Assembly (NCBI GenBank): GCA_036417435.1
Contig: CM070910.1
Location: 71,408,784-71,472,783 of the forward strand
Reading direction: 5' to 3'
Source: Inia geoffrensis
Taxonomy: Eukaryota; Chordata; Mammalia; Artiodactyla; Iniidae
Length of the DNA: 64,000 nt
Shown piece after piece: positions 48,201 to 60,200 of the stretch. The translations under genes and the position numbers were made by a program. The notes below the pieces were generated by a model. It saw nothing but the letters and a program-made list of their open reading frames with translations, was not told where the DNA came from and searched no databases. Numbering within the stretch: the first letter of the stretch is position 1; every line of letters begins with the position of its first letter.

Positions 48201-51200
48201 ATTACTTTTTTTCGTTTGTATTTTTATGCACGCTTTGCAAACAGCTTCCTAGTAGTCTCAGTCCAACTTTGATATACTTTATTAAATTGGCACTTTCAGA
48301 GCCTTGGATATTTTTATTTCCAACTGGGATTCATTTTGCACGTTAAATATTTAGTCAAGGCAGAAGTTGCTGACAAATTTGGCTTTTCTTTCCTTGACAT
48401 AGATTATTCTTCATTCTATGCACAAATACCAACCGCGAGTCCATGTCATCCGTAAAGACTGTGGGGATGATCTTTCTCCCATCAAGCCTGTTCCATCTGG
48501 GGAGGGAGTGAAGGCATTCTCCTTTCCAGAAACTGTTTTCACCACTGTCACCGCCTATCAGAATCAGCAGGTACTGTTCTCAGAATTGGGATCTTTCTAG
48601 CCGTTTAATTTCATGTGCAGATTGGAAGCTAGCTCTTCTTTTCACTGTATCTAAATGTTATGAATTGTCATAAAGCATTTGCCATGTATGACATCCAGAG
48701 TATATATGTATTGTCATAACAATTATTTATCCATTATTCCCCATGTAAAGCTACTCTAGTGAGGATTTTTTTAGACCAGAGTGTGTCTCACGACTGGCAG
48801 TGTAGGTTTACTTTCCATTTTGAGACATTGAATCCTGATGTCATAATTAAAATTAGAAAGGATGTGTATTGACTAGGAAATAGACGTGTAGGATATGAAA
48901 GTGAGTTGCATCACAGGGCATGGGATTTGACAGCTCACTTAATTTTAAAGCTACCATCCATATATTATGGGAAATATTTCAGAAGCATTTATCCTATGCA
49001 GTCATTTTAGTATATCTATACAAAAGGGCTGTTTCTTTCAAGATATGCTTTAATTGTGATAGAGGGTGATGCATATGCTTATAGTCTGAGAGATGAGCGA
49101 TTGTGGAGTAATCCTTTCATAAAATTGGAAATAATTTGAAAGGTGAAATACTTCTTTTCTATATGAGTAGGTATATTACTTCTTTAAGGCTGTGTCAAGC
49201 AGGTGGATAACTGAATTGAGGCAATTATTTGATCCATGCAATTCTGGCCAGTTTTCATAAGAAACAGCGATGGAGTTGAGGCTGATGTGGTCTATGGTAG
49301 ATTTTTTAAAAATTTCAACAGTCAGCAGAATTATTTTAGGTTTCCACTTCTCTTTACATTTATATACATCTCAGTTAACAATTTTAGGCTTTATAAACTC
49401 TCTGTTGTGTCTTCTGTTGTTTTAAAGCTTCTTAGGAGATTCGGACCCTGTCCTGTGTATCCTCCTTTAGGGCTGAGAAGCTCATCTGTTCTCGTCCATG
49501 TGGCGACACCTGTCCCACAGCCCAGGCTGTCCTGTCCTCTCATACTCACGTTGTCACACTTCTATACAGGTTTTTGGGAGGGAACATGAAATTAACCTTT
49601 AAAAGGGTTGGAGAGGGCTTCCCTGGTGGCCCAGTGGTTGAGAGTCCGCCTGCCGATGCAGGGCACGCGGGTTCATGCCCCGGTCCGGGGAGATCCCACA
49701 TGCTGCGGAGCGGCTGGGCCCGTGAGCTGTGGCCGCTGAGCCTGCGTGTCTGGAGCCTGTGCTCCGCAACGGGAGAGGCCGCAACAGTGAGAGGCCCGCA
49801 AGGGCTGGAGATAATTAGGAAGATAGTCTTAAAATATGCCAGGTGTAGAAAATGTTTTTTATTAAAGGAAGAATATAATGCATGGGGAGAAAAGAGCAGA
49901 GGCATTTGTTACCCAGTTCATCTTTTTTCTCTGTCTGTCTGTCAGTCTCTCTCCAACGCACCCAATTAACTGTGTTAAAAGTGTATATTCTACTAGCCTC
50001 TGTGATACAATAAATGAGCTGCAGTGGGCTTTTGGTACATGTTGGTGACTAACACCAATTCACAAATGTTGACAAATCAATTAAGAGGATGGAAAAATTA
50101 GAAGAAAAGAAAAATGATGATGAAAAACCATGTTCATTTTTTTAAACTTCCTGGCTGCTATTTTGAAGAACTTTTGGAAAATTGTTAAGCAGCCCATGCT
50201 TGGTGGCTACCAGCGTGGGCTCTAAAGCCTGGGGTGCTAGCCCAGTTCTACGGCCAGTTAACCTTATGATCATAGGAAATTTAACCCAGTATAAAAGAAA
50301 CATAAAATTGGGATAATAACTACATCTAAGTTGCTATGAGAATTCAATAAAATAATATGCACAAAACTCATATTACAGCATACATGGTATGCACTCAACA
50401 GATGTGATGACAGCAATAAAAATCATTATAATAGTAATTGTGATAAACCTATATTTAGACAAGGCACTGTTATATAAATCTGTACTCTTTTTTAAAATAC
50501 TATTTTAAATGAACACTTAAGTTATTAAATGTTCTTTAAACATGATTTAAATGAACAGATAATTGAGCTATAATGAATTATAAAGAATTCTTTCAATGGC
50601 AGAGTGGCAGACATGGTGAATTACTTAGCAGACTCTTACATTATCTCATTTATAATGTAGTTTTATCCACAAACTAAGACAGTAGAATATGGAGTACACC
50701 TACCTCAGGTGTTGCATGGCTGATTGGCAGATGGTTGAGAGCATACACAGCATAATATAGGGGGATTGTGGACGACTTTCCAAGGGTGCCTTTCTTTGCC
50801 TTAGTGTCGTCCAGCAGTGTTCATTTGTCCTTGGCCAAAATGGCACAATAAGAAAGAAGGATTTTCATTAACTTTGGAGATTCCACTAAACCAGGGAACA
50901 CAGAAAACAAAGCATTATGTGCTTCTTAGAAAATAGGCTGTTAACTCCTTTGGGCAAAGTGGAGATCTGGTAAGAAACAAATGGGATGTTGTTTATTAGT
51001 GTCAATTTCAGGATGGTACGACTAAAAAAAGTTGTTTTTTATGGAGATGATTAGACCACTTGCAAAAATGTTTCCCTCAAATCTTGGGGTCTTCCCAGGC
51101 AAAAATCTGGTTGTGAGTCAACAAATTACAACTGTAGTTAAAATGAAGCAATTATTTATTTCTCCTACATATATAAGATTGAATCCCATTAGAACCTTAA

Positions 51201-54200
51201 AGTCATGGTTACCTCTGGTTAGACATTCACTGCAGTGCTCTGACCAGGTCACGAATCCATAGATGAAAGAGGAGATGAGAGCCATAAAGATGATTCAAGG
51301 AGAGACAAAGTTAAAGGAATGTATATTGCCTATTTCTGAAGAAGGTTATCAACATTCGAGTGTATAAATGGCTGTTAAATAGAAGCTGGATATTAGCTGT
51401 CCCACATCACCACTACTGCAAGAGAAACAGACACATGTCACAGCGTTAATAAAGGGAAGAACTTTAGTTTAGAGAGATTGTCAAACAAAGGGCAAGTTAT
51501 CAACAGATGATTCAGAATCTTCTTCTCCAGAGATATTAAAAGCAAAGCAAACTTTATCTATTACAGAGCTTGAACATTTGCTATGTCCTTTTCATAGCAA
51601 ATGAATGTCTAGATGATTTCTGAAATTTTCATGTAGCTTTGTTACTAATATAATAAAATACCTGAGGAACAGGGAAGAAGAACACAGTACATCCTCTGAC
51701 AGTTAATTTTGGAGTTACTTATAGTTCTTCCCTCATTTCCATTTTTAATAACCTTCCTTGGCATTTATAATAAGACTTGATGTGATTGTTTTTTCTGGTC
51801 TGCAGATTACTCGCCTGAAGATAGATAGGAATCCCTTTGCCAAAGGCTTCCGAGACTCTGGGCGTAACAGGTGAGTCTTAGTGAAAAACATTCTGGCTGT
51901 GACAAATATGTTTGATTTTTTATTGTGAATTTTCCATTACAAAGTAAACAGTTAAATTTACTGACATGGTTTTGAAATCACTTCTGATGAAGATTTAAGT
52001 TTACTAATATCATTGAGCCTTGGATGTAACTTATCTTGGGTGTGGCATTTTGCCCATTTCTAAGGTTAATGTTGATGTGAAATGCTGGGGTGAAAACAGA
52101 AGTTCTCAGGGTGTACAGTGCATGCTGCCTCTGAAGGGGCCTTGTGGAAACCTGCCCGTCAAGATCCAGGGGCTTTAATATCCCAAATCAAAATACTCTG
52201 CATCTGCTCTTCGTTTAGAATTTGCTTAGTGATGTCACAATTATGTATTGATCTGTCTTCGAAATAAGACAGAGACTCTTGTTCACTCAGATTTCCAACT
52301 AGAATATAAGACTACTCCTCACTGCCAAGACAGCTGATGTTCTTTGGTTTCCAAATTTGTCTTGGCTCTACTGACAGCCACACACTTGTTTATTTTTTCT
52401 GTGTCGTGTTTTATGGTGTTTGTACTAAGTGGGAGAGCTACAATAATGAATTCCACTCTATTACTTTTTATCAAAAAGCAGACCACCCTAGTCTGTGTGC
52501 CAAGAGTTTTTGAATTTATTGATATGCTTCTATCCCAATACAGTTTGGTGCAACGTTTTCTAAAATAACTGTTGATAGTAATAATAGACTAATGTTCTCC
52601 AGATGCCCTTTCAGGGTAAGACTTTGACTTAAATGTTTTTAAAATCACTTTGTTTTTAAAAAGTATTTGAGACATTTTTTTTTATCACTTTACTCCAGAA
52701 ATACTTCTTGAAAACTTGGTATTGATAGGCGGTGTCTACATGAGGTCAAAATCCCCGATTATCTTATTTTAGGAACAATTTCACTTAAAATTGTAGAGAG
52801 AAAACAATCAAGTAGTGCAGACTTTTAGTTCTTTCAGCTGATTAGCTGGGCAAGGTAGTGTAGACAGAGACCTTTTCTCAGAATAAATTCAAATGCTTGC
52901 AGAAAGACTTGATTTCATCTTCATATGCAATGATTCATTTAAACACCAGGCAGTGTGAGGGCTAAATGTATGAGAGTGGAGTAGCCTTTTAACTTAGCGC
53001 AGGCAGATCAACAAGACTGACTAATCACAGGGCTTCCCTCTGTAGGAAGATTTGCAGATATTCCTACTATACATTGCTGTATTGAGATTATTCTGTCATT
53101 TTAGATGTCTCTTTCCATGTGCAGAAAAACTTTGCTTGGCTTTTGTTATGTTGCATTAGCTTGTGGTTAACTTTGCTTTTCAGAGGAGTTTCTGAAAGTT
53201 GAATAATCTAGTAACTGGGGTGGTCACTGGTAAGGTGACTGAAGGAAGCCCCTGGGATGACTCCTTTTCTACCTTGCCAAATACTTTGATGGAATCTTCT
53301 TGTGGTTTTGGTTATAGCCAAAGAGTATTTATCTATTTATGACCCTTGCATTTCTTTGTTCTTTTTTTTTTTTTAAAGAAGAGAATAAATTTATTAAAAG
53401 TCACTGAAACTCCAGGAGGGCAGCATTTAGGCTTGAGACTATACATCCAGGAACTAAGTCCAGGCTCTCCTGTAGGATGACTCTAGCAAAGACCTCACTG
53501 CTGTTGACACTGGGGGGGGGGGTCACATGGCTTGTACGCAGTCTTTTTTTTTTCTTTCACTTTTATTGAGATGCAATTGACATACAGCATGCCTAGGTTT
53601 AAGGTGTACTGCATAATGATTTGACTTACATACACCATGAAATGATGACCTCAATAAGTTTAGTGAGCATCCATCATCTCATATAGATACAAAATTAAAG
53701 TAATAGAAAAACAATTTTTTTCCTTGTGATGAGAACTCTTAAGATTTCCTCTCTTAATAGCTTTCCTCTATAACATACAGCAGTGTTCATTATATTTATC
53801 ATGTTGCACTTTAGTGTCAGTTCGTTTTTGAAGCAATAACTTTAAACATATTTTTAAAGGTGTATTTTGGGTAGTAGTCATAGTGGATAAGCCTATAGGT
53901 AGAAGTGAGATGATAAGATACATATTACAAGGTTTCAGGAAGAATTCTAGATAAGTCAGCACAATGAAAAGATGTTAGTTTTAAAAAATTTGATCAGTGA
54001 AAAAAACTCAGAGGCATTGGTGAAAATAAACCACTAAGTCTCTTGTTTGGTACGATGAGGTCAAATGCTAGGTTTGAGAGAAATTTTTTCTTCCCTTTGG
54101 CTGTTTCAGGAGTATATAAGCATGGCATCCATGGTGCTTGCTACTGTTTATTGCCTGACTCTAAACCTTTTAAAGTTTTTAATGGACATGCAAAAAATAA

Positions 54201-57200
54201 TAAATTATGTGTTAACACTTTTTAAAGGTTGTTAAAATTTAAAATTTTTATTTTACTCCAAATGTTTAAACAATATCTTAGTATAGGAAAAACATGTTGA
54301 ACTTATACATAGCTTTCTTGTTAGTGAAATGAATAGTTTCACTTTTTTTCTCATTTAAATGTCTTCTGCTTATCATAGAAAAGCTCTTCAGTGCCCATTT
54401 TGGAATGCTAAATATCTATGAATCAGTATTCCCAGTTTTAAAAAAATCTGATTTTAACATTTTCCACTGATAAATGCAAAAGACACATAATGAAAAGAGA
54501 GAATTTGGTCAGCTTTAAAGATTTCTAACTTATGTATTATTTTCCTTTAAAAAAAAAGTTATCTGTAAGACCAGGAACGTGCGTTGCTGCTGAGTACTTG
54601 GGGGAGGGGAGACGTGTTTTCACATATTAATAGAGATAAAAGCCCATGAGAAAAAATTCAAAATATTTCTTTAATACCCCCAGTTTTCTTGCACTGTTGT
54701 TACTGCTTTTTAATACACATTCTGTTTTTATTTTTCCCTAGACATGAAATAAACAAATTATGCAGCACAAGAAAGAAACTTGGACTTGTGATTTTTAAAA
54801 ACTTTATAAAACAATTGAATTAAAAATTATACTTTCCTGGCTATTTATGGTTCTACAGCCTATTTTATAGGAATCAGTAGCTTCAGCCCTTAAAAGCTCT
54901 CCTGCAAGACATTTGTTACGTGAAGGAGAATTTATGTGCTGAGAATAGTTTCATTCTTCAGTTAGGCCTTACGGTTGACCCTATAAAATGTTTTACTCAG
55001 GAAGGTACAAAAATTTCTTCTCTTTAAATACTTCAGGAAAAACATAACCATTTTACTAAATAAACTTGGCCATTTGATAGCATGAATTAGCGAGGTGATA
55101 AAATGTGGAAATTGTTCAAAAGCATCTTGTATAAATTACCGTCTTGGCTACACTCCTGCAGGAGGTGTCTTTTATCTTTTCTTTAACTAGATGGGAAAAA
55201 GTCTCCATTACTGGAGAAAATGAAGGCTTTTTTAAAAAAAAGTCCAGATTCAGCTAATAAATATTTTATAACTGTTTCCTGCAAAATATCTGAAATCCTT
55301 TCTAGAACTTGCAGTGTGAAACAACAGCTTTAAGAAAAATATCAATAGGTCCAAATCAGATCACCTGTAGATCCATCACCTTCAGAGCATCCTTTTAAAG
55401 CTTAGGGTTATATATTTGTGAGGATCAATAACTTCTCCCTAAAAATTTGGTCTGTGGGTTTGTATTTGAAGCATCATAAAGTTTACACTGCTAAAGCAAA
55501 TAATGCACTGATGCTTATCTCCACAGCTAATAAATTTCTAGGTCTCATAGATGCTCAGGAATTACCTCTTTGTAAATTCCCCTTGAGATCACTCCAGGAC
55601 TACTTTGGTATCCTGAATATTTAAAACTACAATTACAAAAACTCATCTATGGGGCTTCCCTGGTGGCGCAGTTGTTGAGAGTCCGCCTGCCGATGCAGGG
55701 GACACGGGTTCATGCCCCGGGCCGGGAAGATCCCACATGCCGCGGAGCGGCTGGGCCCGTGAGCCATGGCCACTGAGCCTGCGCGTCCAGAGCCTGTGCT
55801 CCGCAACGGGAGAGGCCACAACAGTGAGGGGCCCACGTAACGCAAAAAAAAAAAAACAAAAACAATACTCATCTATGCGGTTTAACAAAGCAGTTTATAC
55901 AAAACTGTGTCCTAACTTCTTTAGCTTAAAAAAGCTTGTTTCTAGAAAGTCATAAAAATTGAGTATTTGGGCTTCCCTGGTGGCGCAGTGGTTGAGAGTC
56001 TGCCTGCCGATGCAGGGGTCACGGGTTCGTACCCCGGTCCGGGAGGATCCCGCATGCCGCGGAGCGGCTAGGCCCGTGAGCCATGGCCGCTGAGCCTGCG
56101 CGTCCGGAGCCTGTGCTCCGCAACGGGAGAGGCCACAACAGTGAGAGGCCCGCGTACCGCAAAAAAAAAAAAAAAAATTGAGTATTAGTACAAGCTAAAA
56201 ATAATCAGCTAAACAGCACCCAGTGTTCATAAGTTGAGTATTAAATGAAACCTGCAGGTTATGTGGGGCTTTGGGACTGACCAGGCTGCCAAACTTCTCC
56301 CCAATCAATACTTTAATGTACATAAACTATTGCTGAGTAGAGTGGTCTTAGATCTGGTTTGTAGTCAGCCACAGATGGCATGTCTCGTTTGGAAAAAAAT
56401 CACTTAGTTGTAGACAACTTTAGAGCTAGGAGAGGGTTTAAAGCTTTGTATTCCAATACTCACTTTGTGGGAAACTGCAGTCCAGGGAGCTTCAAACATT
56501 TACTCAAGGTTAGTGGGTTGTAGTCACAGCCCAGTTCTCCTGATCTCCAATCCAGTGTCCTTACCACAAAATAGTCCTCTCACTGGGGCACACTGATTCC
56601 ATCGGAAGCCAGACTCTGTCCTTCATGCTCAGGGCAGCTCAGGGCAGCCCAGGGCACGCAGGGGGAGATGGTTTTAGCTGCACGCACAGGTCACTTACCA
56701 TGGGTCTTTAGAGAGCTCTCGCCAGGTTGTATAGGGGGTGTGACTCTATGAGGGGGTTTTCTCTAGTCTTAGTTCATAGCTCATGACTTGGGGATGGAGG
56801 GAAAGTAGCATGTGGAGTCTAAGCTATTAAAGATAGACCCTGTCTTTAATATCAGCATTAAATACAGATTATCTGTATTAAATAAAACTATCTGACAATC
56901 ACAAGAGATGTTCGTGTGCTGTTTGACACTCAGGAATCAGGCATTTCCTACAGTGGAGCTATATATTTCATGAAAAGCACAATGTTACCTAGATTAACAA
57001 ATTGCTTAGCACTGAGATGGTTGAGGAAATAGTGGTGAGGCCTTGAGAATGTGCTAGTTGAGTGAAGGGCTTCATTTCTATGACCTGGAGGACTTAGTTA
57101 TCTGATGTATGAAAGTGATATCTGAATCACTTACGGTAGGAGATACATACATTTATTATGTATTTAGAGTAGTCACCCTTGTTTTAAAACATACATATAT

Positions 57201-60200
57201 CCATGTCAGTAGCCCATAATGAAGTTATCCTGTCTCTCTAAGTGTCCATTCATTAAGTGTATGCAGGGGCTTTAAAATAATGTCTGGTGCTGATACTAGC
57301 TCCATATACTGTAGTGCCCTGTGAGATCACCTTCCTGTGAGCATCCTGCAGGCTGGGCTGAGAAGCCAGGGCTGCCCCCTCTTCCCCAGAGCCCACCCTG
57401 GCTGCCCTGGGTGTGGTGATCATGCCTCTGAGAGAGAAGTCTGTTTTCTTAGGATGAGTGCTCTTCTCAGCTGGCTGCCGAGGCACTGGATGATGGATAG
57501 AAATGCCTCTTTACAGGGCGTGCTTTTGTGGCAGAGCTCTCTGCATCAGAGGGAGAGTGGTGTAACAGGGAGAGAGGATGAGCTCCAGATCACAGCAAAG
57601 CCTTGGAGTCACAGCAGCTAGGATGGACTCTCTTCACCCCAACTTCCTGGTACAAGGGTACAGCTTTTTATCCCCTGAGATCAGCTACGTTTTCTGAGAA
57701 CGTTAATAACAGGACATCCTGGGTGGTTTCCATCCTCTTGTGCTCCTGGTGACAGAACGGTAGCTCATCTCTGAACCATTTTTTTTTCTGTTTGTGCCAA
57801 GCTCCTCACCTGCCAATGTGTGGGGCCACTGTCAACACCAGCGGTGTTTTCTGAGCTGCGTATTATGGCTGCAAACTCTAACTGCTCCTAACTGAGCTTC
57901 TTGTGTTCACCCCCATCCTGACCCTTCCATTTAGAATGGGTTTGGAAGCCCTTGTGGAGTCATATGCATTCTGGAGACCTTCACTACGGACCCTCACCTT
58001 TGAAGATATCCCTGGAATTCCCAAGCAAGGTAAATCACAAAGTCTCCTGGGTCAGGGACTTCCCTGGTGGTCCAGTGGTTAAGACTTCACCTTCCAATGC
58101 AGGGGGTGCAGGTTTGATCCCTGGTCTGGGAGCTAAGATGCCACATGCCTCCCGGCCAAAAAACTGAAACATAAAACAGAAGCAATTGTGTAACAAATTC
58201 AATAAAGACTTTAAAAATGGTCCACATCAAAAAAAAGTCTTAAAAACAAAAAAACGAAAAAAAAAAAAAAGTCTCCTGTGTCATGTATACAGCCAGGTCC
58301 TGCCTAGATGCTGAGGCACTGAAAACTGCACAAGTCATTGCTTGTCCTGTATAATGGCGACCTCATCACCAACATCCTCCCATTACAGGATCCCTCTCTT
58401 TTCTGTCTGGTATGGGGATGGGCCAGGAAAATGGCCATTGTGGTCAAAGGTTAAGTCTTGGATGTTTTAGGCTGTTTATATATTTCATAACCTTTACTTT
58501 ACCCTAAATCTCTTCTTAAAATTAGACGTAGACTAGTTGGCCCTGGTACCAGGCGTACTTCACAGATAGTTGCCGACGCTGGTCCCGGTTTACCCTTTCT
58601 TGCCAGCTTCCTCTTCCTTCAGCAGAATTGCCTCTAGGCAGGGTCCTCTTGTATTTATGATGAGAAGGTCAGGCACACTGAGGCAACCTTCCCTGAGCTC
58701 CCCTTTGAGTATTTCCTACTAGCCCAGGGCTGGTGTTTCCTCAGAGGGAGCAGCACGGAAAGGGATGACACTTCCTTCTCCACTCGGTAGGTAGGACTCG
58801 CGGCCCACTCCTGCACTCAGGCATTTTACGTCTGATCCTGCCCAGCACCCCGTTGAGAATTTAGCATTGCTGGGTTTTAGATAATTATCACTGGGCAGAT
58901 TGGGCCTTTAGATTATTTTGAGAAGCTATATAAAACACTGTCACTAGAGCAGTGTAGGTTTTACAACCTATCCAGCCCATTGGAATTCTCGTCTCTCCCT
59001 AAGTTCCGTCAAGTTGCAAACATCAATCTGTCAGCAAATCCAGAGGGGGGAGTCAGCCGCCACCACTGTTATTGATTGGATGCAGGGTTAACCCCCTCTC
59101 TATTTCACAGGGCTGTTTATTTGCTGGACCCCTGCTCTTGTGTTAGCATGTGATTCACCAAACCATTTTCTGTTTGGAAATGAGATATGTATACATGTAG
59201 CTAATTCAATTCATTGTACAGCAGAAACTAACACAACATTGTAAAGCAACTATACTGCAATAAAAAAAAAAAAAATAAAGTTCTAGACCGTTGCCTTATT
59301 TCAGTAGCCCTGAGTGGTACAGTCATTGATGCACACAAGCTTGCAGTGGGAAGTTGCAAGTTTGTTTGAGGCAGGATGTGTCTTTGACCAATTTGGCTCT
59401 TTTCTTTGAATTCCTTCTTTTTTTGGCAAGAAAATATATTGCTCCAGAGGAAGCTCTGCTGAAAGAAAGAGTAAAAGTTGGGTAGGGGCTTCCCTGGTGG
59501 TACAGTGGTTGAGAGTCCACCTGCCGAGGCAGGGGACATGGGTTCGTGCCCCGCTCCGGGAAGATCCCACGTGCCGCAGAGCGGCTGGGCCTGTGAGCCA
59601 TGGCCACTGGGCCTGCACGTCCGGAGCCTGTGCTCCGGACAGGGAGAGGCCACAACGGTGAGAGGCCTGCATACCGCAAAAAAAAAAAAAAAAAAAAAAA
59701 GTTGGGTAGAAGTGAGGTGATGGAACTTTTGGAACAAGATACAGAGTAAGATGAACTTTATATTTTCTAAAGTTGCCAGGAAAGTCAGTATTTGTAGTGT
59801 TTATTATTAAAAAATGAGAAAACTTTGAGAAAGCTAATTGAGGGAGAAAATGTGAAAATTCTATGTGATAGTGCCCGAATATCTTCTGGAAAAAAAAAAA
59901 AAGTCACTCCTTGGGGAGATAATTTCCTTGAAAATATTGAGAGGATCTATGTTTAAAATATTTCAGTCTGAATTCAATTAAATTACAATTCCTGAGAGCG
60001 GAGACCATCTCCTTTTCGTCTTTGTACCCGCCCCTTGTAACAAGTCCATCTAGCTCACGTGTACACAGTTGAAAGGAAAAGATGCTCTTTACATTTTAAT
60101 TTCTTTTGTAGGAAATGCAGGTTCCTCCACCTTACTCCAAGGTTCTGGGAATGGCGTTGCGGCCACCCACCCTCATCTTCTGTCCGGCTCCCCTTGCTCG

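Larger units (their letters stand above)
40090..48402 (+). other. TBX18 intron 4
   Basis: This is the largest intron, 8.3 kb and phase 0. It carries an MLT2-type LTR (41.7-42.1 kb), three L1 insertions (43.3, 45.1 and 47.0 kb), a MIR, a HAL1/L1M-like fragment and a CA repeat. The parts at 40.1-41.7, 42.1-43.3 and 45.6-46.9 kb show no other structure I can name. Confidence 0.9.
48571..51805 (+). other. TBX18 intron 5
   Basis: The intron is 3.2 kb and phase 0. It contains a CHR-2-like SINE without a tail (49.6 kb) and a MIR (50.2-50.4 kb). The remaining AT-rich sequence, including 50.5-51.8 kb, shows nothing recognisable. Confidence 0.9.
51871..57934 (+). other. TBX18 intron 6
   Basis: The intron is 6.1 kb and phase 2. 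It contains a retrocopy-like block and antisense L1 (53.36-53.82 kb), two CHR-2-like SINEs (55.65 and 55.97 kb) and a MIR (56.4 kb). 51.9-53.3, 53.9-55.6 and 56.6-57.9 kb hold nothing I can name. Confidence 0.9.
58030..60111 (+). other. TBX18 intron 7
   Basis: The intron is 2.1 kb and phase 1. It contains a CHR-1-like SINE right after the donor, an L1 3' end near 59.2 kb and a CHR-2-like SINE at 59.5 kb. The stretch 58.3-59.18 kb shows no recognisable element. Confidence 0.9.

Noticed and set aside
49574..49969. 131-codon open frame in intron 5
   Set aside because: It is translated CHR-2 SINE sequence with flanks; similar frames recur in each CHR copy (55.7 and 59.5 kb).
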